From: Solirubrobacteraceae bacterium
GTDB lineage: Bacteria; Actinomycetota; Thermoleophilia; Solirubrobacterales; Solirubrobacteraceae
Reading direction: 5' to 3'
DNA: 13,322 nucleotides
NCBI GenBank assembly: GCA_025935735.1
Contig: JAICUS010000106.1
Coordinates: 1 to 13,322 of the forward strand
Translations under genes and position numbers: made by a program
Part shown: in pieces, positions 7,136 to 13,226 of the stretch
Numbering within the stretch: the first letter of the stretch is position 1
Layout: every line of letters starts with the position of its first letter
Notes under the pieces: model-generated
Databases searched by the model: none
Told to the model about the DNA's origin: nothing
What the model saw: only the letters and a program-made list of their open reading frames with translations

Positions 7136-7954
7136 GTGGCAGCGCAGACCGGCATCGACGCCGCGAACGCCGGCTTCTGGGACGAGCTGTGCGGGACGAA
7201 CCTGGCCCGCGAGATCGGCATCACGGACGCGTCGCCGGCCTCGCTGGAGCGCTTCGACCGCGCCTACCTCGACCTCTATCCGTACCTGGCCGGCTACCTG
7301 CGGGCGCCGGAGAGCGCCGGCCTGCGGGTGCTCGAGATCGGGCTCGGCTACGGCACCGTGGCCGCGCTGCTGGCCCGCGCCGGCGCCGACTACCACGGGC
7401 TCGACATCGCCGCCGGCCCGGTGGCGATGGCGCGGGCGCGGCTGGACCGCGTCCCCGGTGCGCGGCCGGAGCAGGTACGCCAGGGCTCGGCGCTCGACCT
7501 GCCCTTCCCGCGCGACTCGTTCGACCGCGTCGTCTCGATCGGGTGCCTGCACCACACCGGCGACCTGGCGCGCGCGGTGGCCGAGGCGCGGCGGGTGCTG
7601 CGGCCGGGCGGCGAGCTGCTGCTGATGGTCTACAACCGCCGCTCGGCGCGGCGCGTGCTGCTGTGGCCGGTGCTGGCCGCACGCCACCGCCTCGTGGCCG
7701 GCGCGCCGACGCCCGAGGCCTGGCTGCGCCACGCCAACGACGGCACCGCGGAGGGCGACAGCGCGCCGCACACGGACTTCGTCAGCGTGGCCGAGCTGCG
7801 CGGGCTGCTGCACGGCATGCGCGACGTGCGCGTCGACCGCCGCAGCATCGACCGGGTGCCGCTCGGCAAGCGGGAGATCTCGCGCGCGCGGCTGATGCGG
7901 CTGGGCGTCGACCGCGTGGCCGGCCTCGATCTCTACGCGACGGCCCGCGGCTAG
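7136..7954 (+). CDS. Class I SAM-dependent methyltransferase 1
   Basis: A 272-residue Rossmann-fold methyltransferase (Methyltransf_11 type). VLEIGLGYGT (65-74) is motif I, the glycine-rich SAM loop; GLDIAAGP (88-95) supplies the acidic ribose-binding residue. DLPFPRDSFD, SIGCLHHTGD and VLRPGGELLLMVYN are the later motifs. A distinctive N-terminal segment, NAGFWDELCGT (11-21) plus LYPYL, is shared with the neighbouring paralogue and precedes the catalytic core. The GTG start matches the start of the paralogue residue for residue in position and has a TATGCT box 7 nt upstream. An upstream in-frame start near 7070 would overlap the divergent gene and has no support. Given the neighbours, O-methylation of a sugar is the likeliest role; small-molecule or lipid substrates remain possible. 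Confidence 0.86.
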   Translation: MAAQTGIDAANAGFWDELCGTNLAREIGITDASPASLERFDRAYLDLYPYLAGYLRAPESAGLRVLEIGLGYGTVAALLARAGADYHGLDIAAGPVAMARARLDRVPGARPEQVRQGSALDLPFPRDSFDRVVSIGCLHHTGDLARAVAEARRVLRPGGELLLMVYNRRSARRVLLWPVLAARHRLVAGAPTPEAWLRHANDGTAEGDSAPHTDFVSVAELRGLLHGMRDVRVDRRSIDRVPLGKREISRARLMRLGVDRVAGLDLYATARG

Positions 7955-7957
7955 GCT
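7952..7957 (+). promoter_or_regulatory. Putative -10 element (TAGGCT) overlapping the upstream stop codon
   Basis: TAGGCT ends 7 nt before the GTG at 7965. Its first three bases are the TAG stop of methyltransferase 1. No Shine-Dalgarno is present, so methyltransferase 2 may have its own leaderless transcript. Confidence 0.52.
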
Positions 7958-7964
7958 CTCCACC

Positions 7965-8768
7965 GTGGCGGCCACCGACGTCTCGCAGCGCAACGCCGAG
8001 TTCTGGGACGAGCTCTGCGGCACCCACATGGCGCGTCAGCTGGGCATCCGCGACGCGTCGCCGTCTGAGCTCGCGCGCTTCGACGCCGCGTACCTGGCCC
8101 TGTATCCGTACCTGCTCGGCTACTTCCCGCGCGAGTGGGTCGAGGGCAAGCAGGTCCTGGAGGTGGGGCTCGGCTATGGCACCCTGAGCGAGGCGCTGGC
8201 CCGGATGGGCGCGGACTACCACGGGCTCGACATCGCGGCCGGGCCGGTCGAGATGGTGCGCCACCGCCTGGCGAGCGTGCCCGGCGGGCGGCCCGAGCAG
8301 GTCCGCCGGGGCTCGGTGCTCGAGCTGCCGTTTCCGGACGCCTCGTTCGACCTCGTCGCCTCGATCGGCTGCCTGCACCACACCGGCGATCTGTTCGGGG
8401 CCGTCCTCCAGGTGCGGCGCGTGCTGCGCCCCGGCGGCCGGGTCGTGCTGATGGTCTACAACGGCCGCTCGCTGCGGCGCCTGCTCGCCGCGCCCGGAGC
8501 CGCCCTGCGCCACAGCGAGAGCGCCGACGAGCAGATGCGCGCCCGCTACGACGCCACCACCGACGGCGCGGCCGCTCCGCACACCGACTTCGTCACCGCC
8601 GGCGAGCTGCGCGGCCTGCTGCACGGGTTCGGGGACATCCGCATCGAGCGCCGGAACATGGACGGCCTGCCGATCCCCTACGTGGCCGAGCACAGCCGCA
8701 CCGCGCTGCTGGCGCTGCGCGCCGACCGCCTGGTCGGGCTCGACCTCTACGCCACCGCGCGGCGCTGA
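7965..8768 (+). CDS. Class I SAM-dependent methyltransferase 2
   Basis: A 267-residue tandem paralogue of the preceding enzyme. Motif I is VLEVGLGYGT (64-73), then GADYHGLDIAAGPVEM, ELPFPDASFD, SIGCLHHTGDL and VLRPGGRVVLMVYN. It also shares the N-terminal AEFWDELCGT and LYPYL, and ends GLDLYATARR like its partner (GLDLYATARG). The two proteins agree through the SAM-binding core and in APHTDFV and ELRGLLHG. They differ most after VYN, where two residues are missing here and the sequence is unrelated for about 30 residues, and again in the segment before the final GLDLYATAR. That pattern suggests two related acceptors or positions. The start is the GTG 7 nt after TAGGCT. The stop is 1 bp from the convergent DUF2304 gene. 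The substrate is unknown, with a sugar hydroxyl most likely. Confidence 0.87.
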   Translation: MAATDVSQRNAEFWDELCGTHMARQLGIRDASPSELARFDAAYLALYPYLLGYFPREWVEGKQVLEVGLGYGTLSEALARMGADYHGLDIAAGPVEMVRHRLASVPGGRPEQVRRGSVLELPFPDASFDLVASIGCLHHTGDLFGAVLQVRRVLRPGGRVVLMVYNGRSLRRLLAAPGAALRHSESADEQMRARYDATTDGAAAPHTDFVTAGELRGLLHGFGDIRIERRNMDGLPIPYVAEHSRTALLALRADRLVGLDLYATARR

Positions 8769-8769
8769 G

Positions 8770-9204
8770 CTATTCGCCGTCGGGGCGGCCGGCCGTCTGG
8801 GCGAAGCGCCGCGTGCGCGCCTCGCTGAGCAGCTCGCGGTCGTGCGGGTCGTGGAGCGGGTCCGCCTCCAGCCGGCGCATCCGCTGCTCCATCAGCGCCA
8901 GGCGCTGGGCCAGCACCTTCGACTGGTCGCTCAGGCGCGACACGGCCGCCGAGAAGTGCAGCAGCAGCACCACGATGAAGCCGAGCGCCACGAAGAAGAG
9001 CGCGTTCGGCGCGCTGATGATGCCCAGGGCCCGGGCGAGGCGGGCGAGCGCGTCGCTCCACGCCGCCAGCGCCAGGATCACGATGGCGGCGCCCATCCAC
9101 AGCAGCGCGTAGCGCTCCAGCAGCCGGCGCCGCCGCACGAGGTCGAGCACGACGAACAGCAGCGCGACCGCGGCGAGGAGGGAGACGAGCTGGACGCGAC
9201 TCAT
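8770..9204 (-). CDS. DUF2304 family membrane protein
   Basis: A 144-residue integral membrane protein with three hydrophobic segments: about residues 4-22, 32-49 and 64-88. A basic patch (DLVRRRRLLERYALLW) lies between the first two. A soluble, charged, coiled-coil-like tail follows (SRLSDQSKVLAQRLALMEQ and onward). Size, topology and the loop sequence fit DUF2304 (PF10066). Genes of this family sit next to DPM1-like GT2 genes, as here, where the ATG overlaps the stop of the upstream GT2 gene by one base (TGATG). It probably partners that enzyme at the membrane, perhaps in handling polyprenyl-phosphate-linked sugars, but no activity is established that I know of. The ATG is the only start that preserves the first membrane helix. 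Confidence 0.82.
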   Translation of the reverse strand: MSRVQLVSLLAAVALLFVVLDLVRRRRLLERYALLWMGAAIVILALAAWSDALARLARALGIISAPNALFFVALGFIVVLLLHFSAAVSRLSDQSKVLAQRLALMEQRMRRLEADPLHDPHDRELLSEARTRRFAQTAGRPDGE

Positions 9205-9959
9205 CAGATGCCCTGGCTGGCGGCGACGGGAGCGTCGTCGCCCGGTTCGACGACGGGACGCCGGCGGGCCAGCCCGACGAACAGCGCGAGCAGCACCTTG
9301 AGCATGTAGTAGGCCGACTTCCCCGTGCTGATCGACGATACGCCTCCGCCGCGCCGGAACATCCGCACCGGGATCTCCGCCATCGCCAGCCGATGGTGGT
9401 GCAGCATCAGCACCGCCTCCACCTCGGGGTAGTCGTGCGGGTAGTCGTGCGCGAACAGGCGGATCGCCCGCCGGTCATAGATGCGAAAGCCGGACGTGGG
9501 GTCGGAGACCCGCTGCCCGACCAGGCGCGAGAGCAGGAAGGCGAACACGTGGATCCCCGCCCGGCGGCTGATCGGCGCCGGGTACTTGAGGTCGTCCGAC
9601 AGGAAGCGCGAGCCGCAGACCACGTTGACGAGCTGGTCGGTCAGCGCCTCGTCGAGGAGCCGCAGCTGGGCGGCGTCGTGCTGGCCGTCGCCGTCGACCT
9701 GCGCCATGCGGTCGTAGCCGTTCTCGTCCGCGTACACGAACCCCGCCTGCACGGCGCCGCCGATGCCGAGGTTGAACGGCAGCCGCACGACGCGCGCGCC
9801 GGCGCCCTCCGCGCGCTCGGCGGTGTCGTCGGTCGAGCCGTCGTCGACCACCAGCACGTCGAAGTCCGGCGTCTCGCGGTGCAGGGCGCTCACCACGGAG
9901 GCGACCGTGGCGGCTTCGTTGTAGGCCGGGACTACGGCGAGGCGGCGGATGTGGTCCAT
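9204..9959 (-). CDS. DPM1-like glycosyltransferase family 2
   Basis: A 251-residue GT2 enzyme of the dolichyl/polyprenyl-phosphate sugar synthase type. VVPAYNEA (9-16), VVDDGSTDDT (37-46) and VDGDGQHD (88-95, the metal-binding DxD) are textbook for the group, and SDPTSGFRIYDR follows at 152-163. It probably moves a hexose from a nucleotide donor to polyprenyl phosphate at the inner membrane face. The YYMLKVLLALFVGLA stretch near the C-terminus suits membrane contact. The frame is open to a TTG at 9995, but I chose the ATG at 9959, which lies directly before the first strand. It is the first gene of a pair with the DUF2304 gene. A TATTCT at 10017-10022 upstream could be its promoter and would give a leader of about 50 nt. 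Confidence 0.86.
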   Translation of the reverse strand: MDHIRRLAVVPAYNEAATVASVVSALHRETPDFDVLVVDDGSTDDTAERAEGAGARVVRLPFNLGIGGAVQAGFVYADENGYDRMAQVDGDGQHDAAQLRLLDEALTDQLVNVVCGSRFLSDDLKYPAPISRRAGIHVFAFLLSRLVGQRVSDPTSGFRIYDRRAIRLFAHDYPHDYPEVEAVLMLHHHRLAMAEIPVRMFRRGGGVSSISTGKSAYYMLKVLLALFVGLARRRPVVEPGDDAPVAASQGI

Positions 9960-10016
9960 GGTCCTATCCACGAAGAACGGCCCGTCGCGGTGCAAGTTGC
10001 GGCGGACGGCGCGAGC

Positions 10017-10022
10017 AGAATA
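10017..10022 (-). promoter_or_regulatory. Possible -10 element (TATTCT) for the GT2-DUF2304 pair
   Basis: In the 75-bp gap between two minus-strand genes the minus strand reads TATTCT, close to the consensus -10. It lies too far from the ATG at 9959 (57 nt) to be leaderless. The pair could instead be read through from the upstream dehydrogenase gene. Confidence 0.3.
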
Positions 10023-10034
10023 GCCCCGAGCCGC

Positions 10035-11066
10035 CTACGTGACGCTGCCGGAGGAGGTCAGCACCGAGCGCCGGCTCTCGTCGAGCGAGCGCTGGAGCCC
10101 CTCGAGCACGCGCACGACCCGCAGCCCGGACTCGCCGTCGGAGATCGGCGCCGTGCCGGAGCGCACCGCCTCGACGAAGTGCTCGCACTCCGTGCGCAGC
10201 GGCTCCACGTTGGCCAGGCGCGGGCTCCAGATGTCGCCCGAGCGGGTGATGTACTCCCCGTAGGTCTGCGTGGCCTCGTCGAAGCCCTTGTCGTAGATCG
10301 TGATCTTGCCCTCGAGCGCCATGTCGTCGAACGTGGCCATCCGCGTCGAGCCGACCACCGTGAAGCGCCGCTCCTTGTGCGGGTCGAGCCACGACAGGTG
10401 CAGATGCGCCGCCAGGCCGGACGGGAAGCGCAGGAAGCAGAAGACGACGTCCTCGACGCCCTCGTGCATGTAGCTCTCGCCGCGGGCCTGGACCTCGTAG
10501 GGCTCTTCGCCCGTCAGCCGCAGGAGCACCGACACGTCGTGGGCGCCCAGCGACCACAGCGCGTTCTCGTCGGCGCGCAGCTTGCCCAGGTTCAGGCGGT
10601 TGCCGTAGATGTAGCGGACGCGGCCGAGCTCCCCGCTGTCGATGAGCTCCTTGAGCTTGACCACGCCGGGGTGGTACTCGAGCAGGTGGCCGACCATCAG
10701 CGTGCGCCCGGCCTCGCGGGCGGCCTCGACGACCATCTCGGCGTCGGCGACCGACTGGGCCATCGGCTTCTCCACGAAGCAGTGCTTGCCGGCGCCCAGC
10801 ACCTTGGCCGCGAGCGGCGCGTGCGTGGGCACGGGCGTCGCCAGCGCGACGGCGTCGACGGTGTCGTCGGCCAGCACCTCGTCGAGGTCGTCCGTGAAGC
10901 GCGCGCCGGGGAAGAGCGGGGCGAACCGCTCGCGGTTGGACTCGAGCGCGTCGCAGCACCACGCCAGCTCCGCCCCTCGCACCGATGCGAAGTTGCGGGC
11001 GAGGTTGGGACCCCAGTAGCCCAGGCCGGCGACGGCGACGCGCAGCGTTCCATCGTCAGACTTCAT
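10035..11066 (-). CDS. Gfo/Idh/MocA family oxidoreductase
   Basis: A 343-residue NAD(P)-dependent sugar dehydrogenase. GLGYWG (G14, G16, G19) is the dinucleotide-binding loop, with D39 at the end of the second strand, which favours NAD. ATPVPTH then EKPMA (99-103) contain the family Lys (K100), and GHLLEYHP follows. SLGAHDVSVLL carries the active-site His/Asp region, and the C-terminal half is the alpha/beta substrate domain. Relatives such as WlbA oxidise C3 of UDP-GlcNAc-type uronic acids, which would fit a locus making modified aminosugars, but the exact substrate cannot be read off. The ATG at 11066 is chosen over an upstream start at 11150 because the extension overlaps the divergent gene and TACACT lies 9 nt before this ATG. 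Confidence 0.86.
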   Translation of the reverse strand: MKSDDGTLRVAVAGLGYWGPNLARNFASVRGAELAWCCDALESNRERFAPLFPGARFTDDLDEVLADDTVDAVALATPVPTHAPLAAKVLGAGKHCFVEKPMAQSVADAEMVVEAAREAGRTLMVGHLLEYHPGVVKLKELIDSGELGRVRYIYGNRLNLGKLRADENALWSLGAHDVSVLLRLTGEEPYEVQARGESYMHEGVEDVVFCFLRFPSGLAAHLHLSWLDPHKERRFTVVGSTRMATFDDMALEGKITIYDKGFDEATQTYGEYITRSGDIWSPRLANVEPLRTECEHFVEAVRSGTAPISDGESGLRVVRVLEGLQRSLDESRRSVLTSSGSVT

Positions 11067-11075
11067 GCGTCCGGC

Positions 11076-11081
11076 AGTGTA
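11076..11081 (-). promoter_or_regulatory. Putative -10 element (TACACT) for the oxidoreductase gene
   Basis: On the minus strand TACACT ends 9 nt before the ATG at 11066 with no Shine-Dalgarno between, again suggesting a leaderless or very short leader. Confidence 0.48.
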
Positions 11082-11097
11082 GTCGGGCGCCCCTCCG

Positions 11098-11103
11098 TAG
11101 AAT
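11098..11103 (+). promoter_or_regulatory. Putative -10 element (TAGAAT) for the WecG-type gene
   Basis: TAGAAT, near the -10 consensus, ends 19 nt before the ATG at 11123. This gives a leader of roughly 12 nt. Purines GGGA lie just upstream of the ATG, so this may be a leadered start. Confidence 0.42.
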
Positions 11104-11122
11104 GCCTCGAGGCCCGGGACCC

Positions 11123-11932
11123 ATGGATCGCACGGACCCCCTCCTCGCAACCGCGCGGCCCGCCGCGCCGCGCGCCCCGATCTCGGAAGGGGTGCTCGGC
11201 GTCCCGCTCGCGCTCGTCGACTACCAGCACACGCTCGACTGGATCGACGACGCCGTCGAGCGCGACCATCGCGGCTACATCTGCGTCGCGGCGACCCACA
11301 CGGTCGTGGCCTGCCAGGAGGACGAGGAGCTGCGCGCGGCGGTGCTCGGCGCCGATCTCACGGTCCCGGACGGGCAGCCGCTGGTGTGGGCGCTGCGGAT
11401 GCTCGGCCACCCGCTGGAGAGCCGGGTCTACGGCCCGGACCTGATGGAGGCCGCCTGCGCCCGCGCCACGGCCACCGGCCGGCGGTTCTACCTCTACGGC
11501 GGCCGCAACCCCGGCGCGCTGGCCCAGCTCGCCCGCCAGCTGCGGCTGCGCCACCCCGGGCTGCGGATCGTGGGCGGCCAGGCGCCGCCGTTCCGGCCGC
11601 TCACGCCCGCCGAGGAGGAGCGCGTGGCGGAGGACATCAACCGCTCGCGGGCCGACGTGGTGTGGGTCGGCATCGGGGTCCCCAAGCAGGAGAAGTGGAT
11701 GGCCCAGATGCGCGACCGCCTCGATGCGCCGGTGCTGATCGGCGTCGGCGCGGCGTTCGACTTCCACGCCGGCCTGATCCCCCAGGCGCCCGCCTGGCTC
11801 CAGCGCCACGGCATGGAGTGGGCGTTCCGGCTGGCCCACGAGCCGCGCCGGCTGTGGCGGCGCTACCTGCGCTACAACCCGCGCTTCGTGGCCGGCTTCG
11901 CCCGCCAGTGGGTGGCTTCCCGGCGCACCTGA
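11123..11932 (+). CDS. WecG/TagA/CpsF family glycosyltransferase
   Basis: A 269-residue enzyme of the GT26 family (PF03808). The order of motifs is typical: GVPLALVDYQHTLDWI, ATHTVVACQED (57-67, with T60 near the position of the TagA active-site Thr), GADLTVPDGQPLVWALR (D83 as candidate catalytic base), YLYGG, GIGVPKQEKWM (183-193), and GVGAAFDFHAG (207-217). The C-terminal EPRRLWRRYLRYNP is the basic appendage that attaches TagA-type enzymes to the membrane. Family members transfer ManNAc or ManNAcA to undecaprenyl-PP-GlcNAc as the second step of glycan assembly. A nucleotide-sugar dehydrogenase begins 1.3 kb downstream. About 20 Pro/Ala-rich residues precede the domain. The ATG chosen here is the last start before the conserved core and follows a TAGAAT box. 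Confidence 0.9.
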   Translation: MDRTDPLLATARPAAPRAPISEGVLGVPLALVDYQHTLDWIDDAVERDHRGYICVAATHTVVACQEDEELRAAVLGADLTVPDGQPLVWALRMLGHPLESRVYGPDLMEAACARATATGRRFYLYGGRNPGALAQLARQLRLRHPGLRIVGGQAPPFRPLTPAEEERVAEDINRSRADVVWVGIGVPKQEKWMAQMRDRLDAPVLIGVGAAFDFHAGLIPQAPAWLQRHGMEWAFRLAHEPRRLWRRYLRYNPRFVAGFARQWVASRRT

Positions 11933-11934
11933 GT

Positions 11935-11940
11935 TACCCT
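11935..11940 (+). promoter_or_regulatory. Possible -10 element (TACCCT) before the lectin gene
   Basis: TACCCT begins two bases after the WecG-type stop. It lies 21 nt before the GTG at 11962, leaving a short leader that would include the ribosome binding site. Confidence 0.35.
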
Positions 11941-11946
11941 TCGCCC

Positions 11947-11952
11947 GGGAGG
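11947..11952 (+). promoter_or_regulatory. Shine-Dalgarno (GGGAGG) of the lectin gene
   Basis: GGGAGG ends 9 nt before the GTG at 11962. It is the clearest ribosome binding site in the window and decides the start of the secreted protein, in contrast to the leaderless-looking starts elsewhere. Confidence 0.55.
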
Positions 11953-11961
11953 GATGAGGAC

Positions 11962-13197
11962 GTGAGACGGACAGCCATCCTGCTCCTCGCGGTGGCGGCC
12001 TTCTGTGCCGCCGCACGGCCGGCCCGGGCGGACGTCTACGACGACAACCCGGCGGCCGCGTCGCGCGGCGCGGGCGACCTGTGGGTGTTCGCCCGCCGCA
12101 CGTCCGACGGCGCGATCCTGGAGCGCCACCTGAGCAACGGCCAGTGGACGCCCTTCGCGTCGATCGGCGGCGCCGCCACCTCGGGCCCGGCGGCGGCGGC
12201 CTACGGCCCGAACATCGAGGTGTTCATCCGCGGGACCGACGGCGCGCTCTGGTCGAACCAGATGACCAACGGCAGCTGGAGCGGCTGGGCCTCGCGCGGC
12301 GGCTACTTCACCTCGGGGCCGAGCGCGATCGCCCGCCGCGGCACCAACGTCCTCGACGTGGCGGCGCGCGGCGGCGACAACGCGATCTACCTGTCGACGT
12401 ACGTCCCGGGCACGGGCTGGTCGCAGTGGGGCAGCCTGGGCGGCAACCTCACCTCGGCGCCCGCGCTGGACTCGCACTCCGACGGCATCCTCGACGTGTT
12501 CGCCCGCGGGACCGACGGCAGCGTCCAGCAGCAGGCCTGGAACGGCAGCCAGTGGCTGGGCTGGAGCAGCCTGGGCGGCGGCATCATCGGCGCGCCGACC
12601 GACGTCAACCGCCAGCCGCACGACCTCGACGTCTACGTGCGCGGTGGCGCCGACGCCCTCTACCAGCGCCACTGGGACTCGGTGAACGGCTGGAGCGCGT
12701 TCACGCTGCTCGACAAGACGCCGCTCGGCTCCGCGCCGGCCGTGGCCAGCGACGGACCCGGCAGCGAGGTGCTGTTCATGCGGGTCGGCGACACGCTCTA
12801 CCAGAAGGCGTGGAACAACGCCAGCGGCTGGACGCCCTGGACCGACTTCGGCCCGATCGCCGTCCCGCCGCCGCCAACGCCGCCCCCCGGGGACGGCGAG
12901 CTCGGCCTGTCCGCCGGTCTGCACTGCACGCCGCCGGGCGGAAGGGTGCACGTGACGATCACGGTCCACAAGCCGAAGGGCAAGGCCCGCGCCCGGGTCG
13001 CCCGGATCGTCTTCTTCACCCGCGGCAAGCACCGCACGGTGAAGGTGGACCGCAAGCGGCCGTTCTCCGCGCGCATACGGGTCAACGCGCCGGCGGGCAA
13101 GCACGGCCGGGTCTACGCCCGCGTCTACTTCCGCCGCTCCAAGCACGGCAAGCTGCACCACAAGACCGTGTCGCGCCGCTACACCGTCTGCACCTGA
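11962..13197 (+). CDS. Secreted PLL-like beta-propeller lectin with basic C-terminal domain
   Basis: A 411-residue exported protein. Residues 1-23 form a signal peptide (two Arg, hydrophobic ILLLAVAAF core, cleavage after ARA). Six propeller repeats follow at about 39-83, 84-129, 130-175, 176-221, 222-267 and 268-300. Each has the pattern DVFxRGxDGxLW/Y, then GWSxWxSLGG, then SxPAxxS. They match the PLL-like / DUF346 repeats of Photorhabdus-type lectins, whose propellers bind fucose or O-methylated sugars. A Pro-rich linker (302-309) leads to a Lys/Arg-rich domain of about 100 residues with two Cys (C322, C410), which could be an Ig-like fold closed by a disulfide. No LPXTG or membrane anchor is visible. 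Placement among glycan genes suggests it binds the locus product, but that is inference. Six blades could close a ring, as in AAL-type lectins. Confidence 0.82.
   Translation: MRRTAILLLAVAAFCAAARPARADVYDDNPAAASRGAGDLWVFARRTSDGAILERHLSNGQWTPFASIGGAATSGPAAAAYGPNIEVFIRGTDGALWSNQMTNGSWSGWASRGGYFTSGPSAIARRGTNVLDVAARGGDNAIYLSTYVPGTGWSQWGSLGGNLTSAPALDSHSDGILDVFARGTDGSVQQQAWNGSQWLGWSSLGGGIIGAPTDVNRQPHDLDVYVRGGADALYQRHWDSVNGWSAFTLLDKTPLGSAPAVASDGPGSEVLFMRVGDTLYQKAWNNASGWTPWTDFGPIAVPPPPTPPPGDGELGLSAGLHCTPPGGRVHVTITVHKPKGKARARVARIVFFTRGKHRTVKVDRKRPFSARIRVNAPAGKHGRVYARVYFRRSKHGKLHHKTVSRRYTVCT
12076..12861 (+). repeat. Six PLL-type beta-propeller repeats of about 45 codons
   Basis: Six in-frame repeat units in the lectin gene encode blades with recurring V/F-x-R-G-x-D-G and G-W-x-x-W-x-S-x-G-G cores. 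The units are diverged in DNA, so this is a protein-level repeat. The last unit lacks the terminal SxPA segment. Confidence 0.75.
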
Positions 13198-13208
13198 ACC
13201 GCGCACGT

Positions 13209-13214
13209 TAGCCT
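13209..13214 (+). promoter_or_regulatory. Possible -10 element (TAGCCT) before the nucleotide-sugar dehydrogenase
   Basis: TAGCCT lies 12 nt before the ATG at 13227. An AGGGG at 13216-13220 could serve as a ribosome binding site if transcription comes from upstream. The two readings exclude each other. Confidence 0.33.
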
Positions 13215-13226
13215 CAGGGGCCGCAG

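Noticed and set aside
5791..8187. 798-codon open frame on the plus strand
   Set aside because: It runs antisense to two glycosyltransferase genes and then in another frame through the methyltransferases. The translation is Arg/Gly/Pro-rich with no domain; it is a by-product of GC-rich codon bias.
9960..9995. TTG start extending the DPM1-like GT2 by 12 residues
   Set aside because: The extra residues precede the first strand without family support, and a TTG start with no ribosome binding site is less likely than the ATG at 9959.
9960..10034. Terminator hairpin after the oxidoreductase gene
   Set aside because: Only short, imperfect GC complementarity (GGCGG with CCGCC) is present and there is no U-tract.
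9393..11444. 683-codon open frame on the plus strand
   Set aside because: It is antisense to the DPM1-like GT2 and the Gfo/Idh/MocA gene, both with clear motifs. The composition is typical of a shadow frame.
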